64,000 bases of DNA from Roseovarius litorisediminis (GTDB lineage: Bacteria; Pseudomonadota; Alphaproteobacteria; Rhodobacterales; Rhodobacteraceae): assembly GCF_900172295.1 (NCBI RefSeq), contig NZ_FWFL01000010.1, forward strand, positions 1-64,000, read 5' to 3'. Positions 1 to 8,535 of this stretch are shown one piece after another. Within the stretch, counting starts at the first letter, position 1. Every line of letters starts with the position of its first letter. The position numbers and the translations under genes are program-made. The notes beneath the pieces are model-generated. The model did not search any database. It was not told where the DNA came from and was given only the letters and a program-made list of their open reading frames with translations.

Positions 1-88
1 AACGAAAGACCATCGACGCGCGACGCTTGCATCACAGACAACGTGCCGCATAATGCAATCAACCAGATGAGCCGAAAACTCTCTTAGT

Positions 89-301
89 TTAAGCCGCCTT
101 TGGTGCCAAAAACCCTGACGACGGACATTCGGCCCATGCGTTGAGGTCTTCACCGCGATAGATGATCTTGCGGCCCAGCTTGTAGAATGCCGGACCCATG
201 TTCTTGTGACGCCATTGCGCCAGCTTGTCCCGGTCGCCGATCAGATCAAGTTCGCTGTCGCCAAGGACGTAGTTTCGGTTTTGCTCGAATAGGTTTGCCA
301 T
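89..301 (-). CDS. AlpA/excisionase-like helix-turn-helix protein
   Basis: Small protein of about 70 residues. It has the layout of AlpA/excisionase-type winged helix proteins: a recognition segment ending in YKLGRKIIYRGEDLNAW, the characteristic 'yhklGr.v.Yr.eDl.aWl' wing of this family. Such proteins act as recombination directionality factors or as activators of integrase genes in phage satellites and islands. The reading frame extends upstream to a TTG at 334, but the ATG at 301 with GGAAA about 8 bases upstream is the more natural start. It lies about 90 bases downstream of the 252-residue unknown gene and on the same strand as the integrase. Role in excision is inferred from family and context. 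Confidence 0.7.
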   Translation of the reverse strand: MANLFEQNRNYVLGDSELDLIGDRDKLAQWRHKNMGPAFYKLGRKIIYRGEDLNAWAECPSSGFLAPKAA

Positions 302-388
302 GGTTGATTTCCATAAGGTTTCGTTGGACTTCAATCATGGCCGGATTGCGGACGTCGGGAAACGGACTTGGAAATGCAGAAAGTTGGC

Positions 389-1147
389 CTATTCTTGGGA
401 TTTATTGCGTTGCCAATTCAGCAAGTTTGGCATCAAGCCGGGTTTCGACAGACTGAAAGCAAAGGGTTTTTGAACATCACCATATTTGATCTGGGCCACT
501 GCCCATTCGCCCGGAAGTCTGAAGCCGGTATCTATTTCCAGGATTTCAAACAGTTCTTGAAGGCCGCGTCCGTACTCTGTCGATGGATGATCCCCGTCGC
601 TTGAAGTGCCCACGGTCGGGGCGCGCTTTAACTGCTTCGCAAATAGTTTCGCAAACCGAAGTGCCATGGTCCTTGCATAGTGGTCTGGAGGACGCCCTTG
701 AGAGGACCAAAACAAGGTTTTTTGCTCTTCAAGTTCAATCAGGCGCGCAGAAAAGCTCAGATAAAGATCAAAGACAAACAGCATCGAAAATCGCCAGTAA
801 TCGACGCCGCGCGCGTTCTGCATGGCAAGATTTAGCGCGTCTTTCGGAGTTCCGGCTGCCTTATTTCTCTCCACCGCTTTAAGCATAAATTCCAGCGGCA
901 TGCGGCGCGCGTTCGCGACAGATACGTCGCCTTGAGCCAACATACTCTTATACAGGTTGAAAAGATCGTTGCCTGACTTCGCAACGAGCTTTAGCTCGTC
1001 TTGAAATTCGCCTTTGGAATCGTGCAGATTCAGCCGCCGAAGATCAAGATAGGCACGGCCTAAGATCATCTGGTTTGAATTCGGGAACATGCGTTCGAGA
1101 AAGGCCCGAACGGCTTCGTCTACTTTTTGTGCCGTGACGTCAGGCAT
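389..1147 (-). CDS. Hypothetical island protein, mostly helical
   Basis: Soluble protein of 252 residues that I do not recognise. There is no signal peptide or membrane segment. The composition suggests a helical fold, with a central aromatic stretch (about residues 115-140, WRFSMLFVFDLYLSFSARL) that could be a buried hydrophobic helix, and a basic patch near 170-178 (RFAKLFAKQLKRAP). It lies 35 bases downstream of the integrase gene on the same strand, so it is probably cotranscribed with it. It could be a regulator, an immunity or defence factor or simply island cargo; nothing in the sequence decides this. Confidence 0.6.
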   Translation of the reverse strand: MPDVTAQKVDEAVRAFLERMFPNSNQMILGRAYLDLRRLNLHDSKGEFQDELKLVAKSGNDLFNLYKSMLAQGDVSVANARRMPLEFMLKAVERNKAAGTPKDALNLAMQNARGVDYWRFSMLFVFDLYLSFSARLIELEEQKTLFWSSQGRPPDHYARTMALRFAKLFAKQLKRAPTVGTSSDGDHPSTEYGRGLQELFEILEIDTGFRLPGEWAVAQIKYGDVQKPFAFSLSKPGLMPNLLNWQRNKSQE

Positions 1148-1182
1148 AAAGTCGGGACCACCCTGCTACTTTCTACGTTTCT

Positions 1183-2394
1183 TTAGTAACTCACATTTTT
1201 GCCTCGAAGCGCAACAACATCACCCAACGCTCCTGAAACGTAATTCGACCATCGCTCCATCAAAGCCCGCCGCTTTTCCAGCAAATCCGACCGCGCATAG
1301 GCCCGTTCTACATTGGAGCCGACGGTATGGGCCAAACTCATTTCTGCCACCTCACGCGGCGCATTGGCGACCTCAGAGGCCCAATCACGGAACGTCGAGC
1401 GGAAGCCATGCACGGTGACACCTTCAACCTGCATACGGCGCAGCAGCATCAGCATAGACATATTCGAAAGCGGCTTGTGGCGCTTCTGACCTTCAAACAC
1501 ATAGTCCGATTGCATGGCACGCAGCGGCTCGATGATTGACAGCATTTCATCCGTCAGCGGCACCCGGTGATCCTCCCCGGTTTTCATGCGAACGGCGGGA
1601 CAGGTCCACAATCTTGTCTCAACGTCGATCTCGTCCCATCGCGCGCCCAGAACCTCGCCCGTGCGTGATCCGGTCAGGCAGGTAAACATCAGCGCCTTGG
1701 CGGCCATTGCATTGCGGGATTTCAGATCGGCATAGAAGGCTGGCACATCCTGCCAGGCCATCGCCTTGTGGTGCTTTGGCTTGGCCTTCACCTTTGGCAA
1801 GACCTGAGCTTCCTTGATGGCCGTCACCGGATTTTCGCCAGAGCGAAACCCTTTCGACTTGGCCATGTCCAGCACGATCTTGATCCGTTGCGCCAACCGT
1901 CGCGCGGTTTCGTGCTTGTCTGTCCAGATCGGCGACAGGCACATCAGCACCTCAGGCTGACCAATGCTATCGACGGGCATCCGCCCGATTTTGGGAAACG
2001 CGTAGTCGCGCAAGGTGTTGATCCATTGCGCCCCGTGCTTGGCGTTTTTCCACGTCGGCAGGCGTTCAATATGAACCTGTTGCGCGACTTCTTCAAAAGT
2101 TGGAATTTCTTGGCGGGCATTAAAACGCGGGTTCAACCCCTGTTTGGCCATGCGCCGGTATTCCAGCGCCCGTTCGCGCGCCTGATTGAGCGTAACAATA
2201 TCAGCCCCGCCCAAACCAAAATCCGTGCGGAGCGGCGCGCCCTTCTTGTTCTTCTGACCCTTGACCACCACCCGCACGATCCAGCGCCGCGCGCCCGACG
2301 GGTCCACAACAAGATAAAGCCCGTTGCCGTCGCCATGCCGACCGGGACCGAGATTCTCGACCAGTTTCTTTGTCAGCTTTCCAGTCAGGGCCAT
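1183..2394 (-). CDS. Tyrosine-type site-specific integrase (DUF4102/P4-like)
   Basis: Integrase of about 403 residues. The N-terminal 80 residues form the DUF4102 arm-binding domain common in P4-type integrases (LYLVVDPSGARRWIVR). A central core-binding region follows, then the catalytic domain with the first Arg in TGSRTGEVLGARW (about residue 245), HGFRSTFRDW supplying the H-x-x-R pair, and the nucleophilic Tyr in NVERAYARSD near residue 370. The frame begins at 2418, but the ATG at 2394 opening MALTGKLT is the likely start. The gene runs away from the tRNA-Ser gene whose 3' end lies 150 bases upstream, which identifies that tRNA as the probable target. It looks intact. Confidence 0.92.
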   Translation of the reverse strand: MALTGKLTKKLVENLGPGRHGDGNGLYLVVDPSGARRWIVRVVVKGQKNKKGAPLRTDFGLGGADIVTLNQARERALEYRRMAKQGLNPRFNARQEIPTFEEVAQQVHIERLPTWKNAKHGAQWINTLRDYAFPKIGRMPVDSIGQPEVLMCLSPIWTDKHETARRLAQRIKIVLDMAKSKGFRSGENPVTAIKEAQVLPKVKAKPKHHKAMAWQDVPAFYADLKSRNAMAAKALMFTCLTGSRTGEVLGARWDEIDVETRLWTCPAVRMKTGEDHRVPLTDEMLSIIEPLRAMQSDYVFEGQKRHKPLSNMSMLMLLRRMQVEGVTVHGFRSTFRDWASEVANAPREVAEMSLAHTVGSNVERAYARSDLLEKRRALMERWSNYVSGALGDVVALRGKNVSY

Positions 2395-2530
2395 GTAAAA
2401 TACCACATTCCATACCACTCAAGGTAAGGATACAGGCAATATCGAAAGAAAGCCAATGCAAAGATGAAAGGCCACTATGGCCAATAAAACAAAGAAAAAA
2501 AGCCGCCCAAAGCGACCCATTGATATCAGT

Positions 2531-2570
2531 AAAAAAAGTATCATGGCGGAGCGACAGGGATTCGAACCCT
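2531..2570. other. Putative attachment site at tRNA-Ser 3' end
   Basis: The 3' part of the tRNA (T arm, acceptor strand, CCA at 2544-2546) faces the integrase gene across a 150-base spacer. P4-type integrases usually recombine within the T arm to acceptor end of the tRNA, so one att core is expected here. The run of seven A at 2531-2537 (T on the tRNA strand) lies just outside the CCA and may serve as the tRNA terminator. The exact core cannot be set because the second copy is outside the window. Confidence 0.4.
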
Positions 2571-2633
2571 GGAGACGGTCTCCCGCCTACACACTTTCCA
2601 GGCGTGCGCCTTCGACCACTCGGCCACCGCTCC
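2544..2633 (-). tRNA. tRNA-Ser(GGA)
   Basis: A complete class II tRNA on the minus strand. The acceptor GGAGCGG pairs with UCGCUCC, followed by discriminator G and an encoded CCA. The anticodon loop is CTGGAAA, giving anticodon GGA (reads UCC/UCU serine codons). A long variable arm (GGGAGACCGTCTCC region) is typical of serine tRNAs, and the T loop GGTTCGAATCC is canonical. It is intact, so the neighbouring island has restored the gene on insertion. Confidence 0.97.
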
Positions 2634-2701
2634 GTGCGGGCGCTTGTGCCGGATCAGACCAGTCAATGCAAGCCTGAATTCACCCAATCTGCGCGATGCG
2701 G

Positions 2702-3421
2702 TCACACATCCAGATGCAGATGCACGCGGCGGTTCTGGCGGCCCTTGTTCTCCACCTTACCCAGACGCACCCGGCCAATCTCTCCCGTGCGGGCGACATG
2801 GGTACCGCCACAGGGCTGCAGATCCACCTGGTCCGCCCCCTGCCCGATGCGCACCAGCCGGATCCGGCCCGACCCCATCGGCGGCATGACCGACATGGTT
2901 TTGACCAGGCCCGTATTGGCGCGCAAAGCTTCATCGGTGATCCACTCTTCAGTAACCTGCAGATCACGGTCGATCAACGCGTTCAGCTGAGTGTCCAGCG
3001 CATCCTTATTCTCGGGAGCTTCGGGCATGGCGAAATCCAGCCGCCCCTTGTCCACCCCGATTGCGCCACCGGTAACCGGCAACGGGATCACAACTGACAA
3101 CAGATGCAGCGCCGTATGCACCCGCATATGACGATAGCGCCTGTCCCAGTCCAAACGCTGCAAGACAATCGCACCCAGAGGGGGCAATGGCAGCGGCTCG
3201 GCCGGGACGAGGGCAACCTGGTCATCCTGGGTTTTCACAGTTGTGGCCACTGCCAGGGTGCGCCCATCCCATGAAATGCTGCCGTTGTCGCCGGGTTGTC
3301 CGCCGCCTGTTGGATAAAAAACCGACCGGTCCAGCAGCACGCCGCCTTCGGGCGTATGCCCGATCACCCTGCCCTCGGCCTCGGCCTGATAGGCATCTTC
3401 GCGAAACAGCAGGTCGGTCAT
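2702..3421 (-). CDS. AlaX-type alanyl-tRNA editing hydrolase
   Basis: Protein of 239 residues matching the stand-alone editing domain related to alanyl-tRNA synthetase. AlaX proteins hydrolyse Ser-tRNA(Ala) or Gly-tRNA(Ala) in trans. The opening [11 protein letters not shown] motif is the family glycine-rich loop, and the zinc ligands are visible as HTALH (about residue 98) and CGGTHV (about residue 205). The start ATG overlaps the stop of the mechanosensitive channel gene (ATGA), so translation is probably coupled. It is the last gene of the long leftward train. The length fits an AlaX-M/L form. Confidence 0.9.
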   Translation of the reverse strand: MTDLLFREDAYQAEAEGRVIGHTPEGGVLLDRSVFYPTGGGQPGDNGSISWDGRTLAVATTVKTQDDQVALVPAEPLPLPPLGAIVLQRLDWDRRYRHMRVHTALHLLSVVIPLPVTGGAIGVDKGRLDFAMPEAPENKDALDTQLNALIDRDLQVTEEWITDEALRANTGLVKTMSVMPPMGSGRIRLVRIGQGADQVDLQPCGGTHVARTGEIGRVRLGKVENKGRQNRRVHLHLDV

Positions 3422-5859
3422 CGGTCAGGATCTGCGTCGCTGTCGCCATCGTCAGAATCCTGGAATGGTTTCTGCTCTGACGTAGATTGCGAAGCCGGCG
3501 CAGCCGCTGGCGCTGGCTGCGCCGGTTTGCTGCCGGTCAGGGCCTCGGGGTTACGGATCCAGATATCGCTTTGGGCAAACGGAATTTCGATACCTTCCTC
3601 GGCAAAGCGGCGGACAATTTCGTGGTTCATGTCCGAATGTACGTTCAATACCCAATTCACATCGCGCAGAATTGCGCGTATTTCAAAATCCAGTGAGCTG
3701 GCACCCAGGGCAACAAACACCACATTGGGGGCCGGATGGGCCAATACCATTGGATGCGCTTCGGCGACCTCTCGCAAAATACTTTCAACTTTGCGTGTGT
3801 CCGTGCCATAGGCGACGCCAACCGGCACAATTACCCGGCCGACCGTGTTGCCGCGGGTATAGTTGGTGACAGTGCCGCTGATAAGGTCCGCGTTAGGGAC
3901 AATCACATCGGTACGATCAAAGGTTTCAATCCGGGTTGAACGTACCGAGATATCACGCACATAGCCGTGCTGCCCACCGACCTCAATCCAGTCGCCTTCA
4001 GATATCGGGCGCTCGATCAGAAGGATAATACCGCTGACAAAGTTCGACACGATATTCTGCAGGCCAAAGCCGATCCCGACCGACAATGCCCCTGCAACAA
4101 TCGCCAGTGAGCTCAGATCAATCCCTGCGCTGGTGATAGCAATGAGTGCAGACAGGAAAATACCAAGGTAGCCTACACCGGATACAACCGCATTGCGCCC
4201 TCCGGCGTCCATTTTTGTCTTGGGCAGCACCGAGTTTTTCAACGCGCCTTGCACAAGCCGCGTGACCAGATAACCGATGATAAATACGATTGCGAGAGTG
4301 ATGAATATGGCCGGGGATATCCGGGTGCCCCCAATGTAGACACCTTCGGTAAAACGGGTCCACAGCTCGGTCAGCTGCGCCACACGCGCGCCCCATAGCA
4401 GGGCAAAGACCGGCAGCGACAACAGCACCAGCATGAAACCGGCCAAAACCGGGATCAGCGACTCGGCGGCGGCCTCTTTGTTTCCGGTCAGCAGTACATA
4501 AACCTCGGTAACCAGACGGTGCAGAACCAACAGCGCGGCGATCAGCAAAAGCGACAGAAGCGAGGGCAACATCAGCGATTTTGCCGCCTCGAAATACCCA
4601 ATTGCCGCCAGCGAGGGCGCCACTACGGCCAGCACCATCAGCGCACGTGACAAAAGCCGTGCAATGCGGTCCCGAAAGGTTTCCTCGGTTTGATCTTCGG
4701 TGATGCGGGCCCGGCTGTGCAAAAGCAGAAGATTGGCAAGCCGAAGCAGCAACAGTCCCGCAACCACCATGACAGGGAACAGTACCACATTGGTCGCGGC
4801 CTCGGACCAACCCGACACCTCTGAAACCCGCTTGAGCAGGAAAAACGTTGCTACGACCAACCCCAGAAGCGCGCCGTACACGCGGCCGGAATAGCGGTTC
4901 TCTGCATTCAGATTCAGCGGCGGTGTCCGCAATTCGTAAACCGGGAAGATCCGTTGCGCCAGCCAACGCGCCAGCAGGAAAATAAATGCCGCAGGCAGCA
5001 GCGCCGATAACAGAATATCGGTACGCAACCCCACCATCCCGGAGGCATAAACCGCCTCAATCATAGCGTAGGTTCCGGCGTACGGCAGAAACAACTGCCC
5101 CAGCGACACGATAAACGCGACAATCCAGCGGCCACAGCTGGTCTCGTCCTTCAGAATCCGCTTCACCAGGCGTGAACTCCAGCGGCGCCCGCGCGCCACC
5201 AGAACAAGCCCCACCAGCAGCCAGATCAACACCTTCGGAGCGTTGCCGGTTGCCTCTTTACGGAGGACAGGATTCTTCCAGGCACCAACAAACTCGTCCT
5301 GCAAAACCGTTAAAGTGTCGAAAAGGGCTTTGACTCCGGCTGGCCAGTGCACTGGATTCAGGGGCGAAGGTCCGAATTCCAGCAATTGTTGGGTTTGGCG
5401 ATCCCGAATGATCTGATCGATTCCACGGATCAGCCCCTCAGCCCGGCTATGGGCCAGCTCAGCGGTTTTGACCGGTGCCAGCAACTGCGACAGCCGCCGG
5501 TTCAGCTCTTCCCGCTGGGCAGCGATGTCAGCGGCTTCATTACCGTCTTCCGGCACGGGCCCCAGTGACTTCAGCTGGTCCTGAACTGTTGCGATGGCAT
5601 TGCTGTTTGCACTTTGCGCATCAAGAAACTGCTGTCGCCAGTTGCTTATCTCGTTGCGTAGTTCGTCCAGAGCCATGCTTGACGCACGCCCGGCGCTGAT
5701 GGCTTCGTCGGCGCGGGCCGCTGTCTTTTCCCACGCCTTATAGTCGACAGCGACGGCATTGGGTTGCGCCAAAGCTGGTGCAGGGGCGTAGGTGATCCCG
5801 ACGCCAGCAACAAAGGTCAGTGAAAAGACCAGACATACAAGACGCAGAAAATATATCAC
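3418..5859 (-). CDS. Large MscS-family mechanosensitive channel with DUF3772-type periplasmic region
   Basis: Large inner-membrane channel protein of about 813 residues. A signal-like N-terminus (YFLRLVCLVFSLTFVAG, cleavage near ALAQ) precedes a roughly 150-residue coiled periplasmic region, then about ten membrane segments and a C-terminal MscS module. The pore helix and beta domain are clear: VGIGFGLQNIVSNFVSG, then PISEGDWIEVGG and VPNADLISGTVTNYT. Family members release solutes on hypo-osmotic shock. The frame is open to 5904, but a GTG at 5859 sits in a GTGA overlap with the cysK stop and directly opens the signal peptide, so I prefer it. The acidic C-terminal tail (DSDDGDSDADPD) is low complexity. 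Confidence 0.9.
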   Translation of the reverse strand: MIYFLRLVCLVFSLTFVAGVGITYAPAPALAQPNAVAVDYKAWEKTAARADEAISAGRASSMALDELRNEISNWRQQFLDAQSANSNAIATVQDQLKSLGPVPEDGNEAADIAAQREELNRRLSQLLAPVKTAELAHSRAEGLIRGIDQIIRDRQTQQLLEFGPSPLNPVHWPAGVKALFDTLTVLQDEFVGAWKNPVLRKEATGNAPKVLIWLLVGLVLVARGRRWSSRLVKRILKDETSCGRWIVAFIVSLGQLFLPYAGTYAMIEAVYASGMVGLRTDILLSALLPAAFIFLLARWLAQRIFPVYELRTPPLNLNAENRYSGRVYGALLGLVVATFFLLKRVSEVSGWSEAATNVVLFPVMVVAGLLLLRLANLLLLHSRARITEDQTEETFRDRIARLLSRALMVLAVVAPSLAAIGYFEAAKSLMLPSLLSLLLIAALLVLHRLVTEVYVLLTGNKEAAAESLIPVLAGFMLVLLSLPVFALLWGARVAQLTELWTRFTEGVYIGGTRISPAIFITLAIVFIIGYLVTRLVQGALKNSVLPKTKMDAGGRNAVVSGVGYLGIFLSALIAITSAGIDLSSLAIVAGALSVGIGFGLQNIVSNFVSGIILLIERPISEGDWIEVGGQHGYVRDISVRSTRIETFDRTDVIVPNADLISGTVTNYTRGNTVGRVIVPVGVAYGTDTRKVESILREVAEAHPMVLAHPAPNVVFVALGASSLDFEIRAILRDVNWVLNVHSDMNHEIVRRFAEEGIEIPFAQSDIWIRNPEALTGSKPAQPAPAAAPASQSTSEQKPFQDSDDGDSDADPDR

Positions 5860-6887
5860 TCTGCGAACACCCCAGGGATCGAGCGTGGCGCCTGGTCCAG
5901 CCAACCGGGTGTCGGCAGACCTTTTTCACGCAGGAATTCAGGATTGAACAGCTTCGACTGATAGCGCGTACCATAGTCGCACAGAACCGTTACAATCGTG
6001 TGTCCGGGACCCATTTCGCGGGCCATGCGTATCGCCCCTGCGATATTCACACCGCTCGAGGCTCCCATGCACAGCCCTTCATGCTCGAGCAAATCAAAAA
6101 CGATTGGCAATGCTTCTTCATCGGGCACCTGGCACGCGAAATCGGGTGTGAACCCCTCCAGGTTGGCGGTGATCCTGACCTGCCCGATACCTTCTGCAAT
6201 CGACCCACCTTCAGAGTCGAGCTGACCGGTTGTGTAATAGGAATACAGTTTGGCGCCCATCGGGTCAGCAATGCCGATTTTCACGCCCCTTGGCTGCAGT
6301 GCCATGCCCACACCGGCCAACGTCCCGCCCGACCCGACCGCGCAAATGAAACCATCTACCTTGCCGCCGGTCTGCTCCCAGATTTCGGGGCCCGTGGTTT
6401 CAATATGTGCCTGGCGGTTGGCGACGTTGTCGAACTGATTGGCCCAGATTGCACCGTTTGGTTCGGATTTGGAAAGTTTTTCAGCCAATCTTTCGGAATA
6501 ACGCACAAAATTATTCGGATTCGAATAAGGTGCTGCAGGCACCTGCACCAGATCAGCCCCTGCCAGCCGGAGCATATCCTTCTTTTCCTGACTCTGGGTT
6601 TCCGGGATAACGATCACTGTCTTGAATCCCAAGGAAGCTCCGACCAGGGCCAGGCCAATGCCTGTGTTGCCCGCTGTCCCTTCGACAATTGTGCCTCCCG
6701 GCTGCAACTCGCCGCGGGCGATCGCATCACGAATGATGTAAAGTGCCGCCCGGTCCTTGACCGATTGCCCGGGGTTCAGAAATTCGCATTTCCCAAGAAT
6801 CTCGCAGCCGGTCTGCTCACTGGCCCGGCGCAGCCGGATCAGGGGGGTATTGCCAACGGCCTCGGCCAGATCCTTTGCAAACTGCAT
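5856..6887 (-). CDS. cysK: Cysteine synthase A-type (O-acetylserine sulfhydrylase)
   Basis: PLP-dependent fold type II enzyme of 343 residues, making cysteine from O-acetylserine and sulfide in the cytoplasm. The PLP lysine is in NPGQSVKDRAA (about residue 44), the substrate loop is EGTAGNTGIG and the phosphate-binding region is VGSGGTLAGVG. It is about 30 residues longer than E. coli CysK, mainly at the C-terminus, as in other Rhodobacterales. The gene follows trgB by 57 bases. In Rhodobacter sphaeroides a cysK next to trgAB contributes to high-level tellurite resistance, and the order here is the same. The stop overlaps the presumed GTG start of the channel gene. Confidence 0.94.
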   Translation of the reverse strand: MQFAKDLAEAVGNTPLIRLRRASEQTGCEILGKCEFLNPGQSVKDRAALYIIRDAIARGELQPGGTIVEGTAGNTGIGLALVGASLGFKTVIVIPETQSQEKKDMLRLAGADLVQVPAAPYSNPNNFVRYSERLAEKLSKSEPNGAIWANQFDNVANRQAHIETTGPEIWEQTGGKVDGFICAVGSGGTLAGVGMALQPRGVKIGIADPMGAKLYSYYTTGQLDSEGGSIAEGIGQVRITANLEGFTPDFACQVPDEEALPIVFDLLEHEGLCMGASSGVNIAGAIRMAREMGPGHTIVTVLCDYGTRYQSKLFNPEFLREKGLPTPGWLDQAPRSIPGVFAE

Positions 6888-6944
6888 TTCGCGCGCTCCT
6901 GTGATCAGATTTCCAATCAGACTTAGTGCGAAGACAGGGGGAAC

Positions 6945-8072
6945 TCAAGCAACTGCACGCAGCCTTTCGCGTTCAGCTTTCAACCAGATCAAACTAAGGA
7001 TAAGCGGCCCGTTGTCAGCTTCACCGCTGGAACATAGCCGTAATGCGTCGTCAAAGTTTAGAACATGTGTTCTGATATCTTCGTCTTCGCTGTCCAGACC
7101 GCCTTTTCCGCGGCTCTTGTCGGGCAGATCGCACAGACCCAGATAGGTGTGGAAATACTCGGTTGAGCACCCCGGCGAGCAGTAATAGCTGGCGATATGC
7201 TCTAATCCGTGCAGGATCAGCCCCGCCTCTTCTACACATTCGCGCCGTGCGGTTTGCTCGGGTGTTTCACCCGGATCGACGCGCCCGGCCACCGGCTCCA
7301 GCATCCAGGGATACTGATCACCTCGCCCATAGGGGCCCATGCGAAACTGCTCGACCAGCAAAACCCGGTCGCGCCGGGCATCATAAGGCAGAACAATCGC
7401 GGCATCGGTGGCGACAAATACCTCACGCGTCACAGGCGTGCTCATCGTTCCATCAAACCGCGGATGGCGCAGCCGGTGCTCCCGCGTTAGAAAAAACCCA
7501 GCATGGCATGTGGTCTCAGAGATATCTTCCACCATGGCATGGGACATATCGCTGCGAACCGCCCTTGGCGCACCCATGGCCGCAGCCTGCCGCGCGGCGG
7601 CCCGCGACAGGATCATTGGCAATCGCTGAGGCAGCTCTGCTGCAGAAAACCGTCCTTGATGCCCCATCATTTCCCGAACCGCATCACGGGCCAGGGGCTC
7701 CCATCGTGCCTGCCAGGCCTGCGCATCCCACGCCGCGTCAAAACCGGTGTCCGTTCTGCCTGCCAAAAACACCTGTGCCTTTATGATGCGACCCTCAACA
7801 ACGACGTCTGTCGCAGTTGGAAAGTGCTGCAAGCCGGCAGCAAAATAAGTCAGTCGTTCCATCACATCCGGGGGGACTTGCGACAGCAAAATGCCTGCCA
7901 CCCTGCCCCCCTGTGCTGCCAAAAGCATCGGAAACCAGCAATCTTCCCGGGAACTCAACCGATAGCCCTGCACTTCTGCCGGCACGGGCGCAAGCGCCTG
8001 TGCCATGGGGCCGCAAATATCCCGTATCAAACCGGGCAAGCCCATCGGTCCGCACAGAAATACTGGTGTCAT
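6945..8072 (-). CDS. trgB: TrgB: cyclotransferase-like domain fused to NUDIX hydrolase
   Basis: Protein of 375 residues with two modules. Residues 1-160 resemble a gamma-glutamylcyclotransferase/AIG2 fold (VFLCGPMGLPGLIRDICG then GYRLSSREDCWFPML). Residues 185-375 form an ADP-ribose pyrophosphatase-type NUDIX domain with a full NUDIX box (GRVDPGETPEQTARRE followed by CVEEAGL). TrgB of Rhodobacter sphaeroides is needed with TrgA for high-level tellurite resistance; its reaction is not settled as far as I know. The frame opens at 8159 inside trgA, but the ATG at 8072, four bases after the trgA stop, is the sensible start. It is cotranscribed with trgA and cysK. Confidence 0.9.
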   Translation of the reverse strand: MTPVFLCGPMGLPGLIRDICGPMAQALAPVPAEVQGYRLSSREDCWFPMLLAAQGGRVAGILLSQVPPDVMERLTYFAAGLQHFPTATDVVVEGRIIKAQVFLAGRTDTGFDAAWDAQAWQARWEPLARDAVREMMGHQGRFSAAELPQRLPMILSRAAARQAAAMGAPRAVRSDMSHAMVEDISETTCHAGFFLTREHRLRHPRFDGTMSTPVTREVFVATDAAIVLPYDARRDRVLLVEQFRMGPYGRGDQYPWMLEPVAGRVDPGETPEQTARRECVEEAGLILHGLEHIASYYCSPGCSTEYFHTYLGLCDLPDKSRGKGGLDSEDEDIRTHVLNFDDALRLCSSGEADNGPLILSLIWLKAERERLRAVA

Positions 8073-8076
8073 CAGA

Positions 8077-8535
8077 TCATGACCAGCGGTGCGAGACCCA
8101 TTCGGCAACAAGTCCGGTGACAATCCCGCCAGCCACCAAAAAACCAATAAAAGGGCCATTCAGCATATAGGCGCCATATTCAACGCCCAGTTCGAAAACC
8201 GACACAAGCGCTTCGACCGGCCCTTCGTAGCGACGATCCAGCGCACGGCCCAGCATTTCGTTGAAGCTATGTACGAACAACGCCCAGAAAATCAAAGCGG
8301 CCACCCCCGTCAGCCCGGCCCCAATTGCCTCGGAAATACCGTTCCCCACGCGCGAGCCAGTGACAACCCAACCGCACAGCAGGCCCAGCACCACGTTTAC
8401 TTCGTTAAACCAGCCAAAAGCCGTATCAGGCGGCATCAGCGGGCGAAACATTTCTGACCCGACCCATGCGACGGCGGCCAGACAAGCGGCGGCGAACATC
8501 TTGGCCATGGTTGGCATGCGGTCTGTCTGGGGCAT
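8077..8535 (-). CDS. trgA: TrgA family membrane protein (tellurite resistance)
   Basis: Inner-membrane protein of 152 residues with four predicted membrane segments (about 10-28, 42-60, 68-90 and 122-145). It matches the TrgA family of Rhodobacterales, named for its part in high-level tellurite resistance in R. sphaeroides together with TrgB and CysK. The start codon directly follows the stop of the cfa-like gene with no gap, and trgB begins four bases after its stop. The molecular activity is unknown. The assignment rests on the order trgA-trgB-cysK plus the topology and length. Confidence 0.88.
   Translation of the reverse strand: MPQTDRMPTMAKMFAAACLAAVAWVGSEMFRPLMPPDTAFGWFNEVNVVLGLLCGWVVTGSRVGNGISEAIGAGLTGVAALIFWALFVHSFNEMLGRALDRRYEGPVEALVSVFELGVEYGAYMLNGPFIGFLVAGGIVTGLVAEWVSHRWS

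Larger units (their letters stand above)
1..2543. mobile_element. Right-hand end of an integrative island inserted at tRNA-Ser
   Basis: The segment holds, in one leftward block, a tyrosine integrase next to the 3' end of a tRNA-Ser gene, then an unknown 252-residue protein and a small AlpA-like DNA-binding protein. Integrase beside a tRNA 3' end is the standard arrangement of tRNA-targeting genomic islands and prophages. The other attachment site and the remaining cargo lie left of position 1, so size and type (satellite, prophage, element) cannot be judged. The first 88 bases and the 2395-2543 spacer show no gene. Confidence 0.72.

Noticed and set aside
5820..6926. 368-residue plus-strand frame over cysK
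   Set aside because: It covers cysK end to end on the opposite strand and lacks any recognisable domain.
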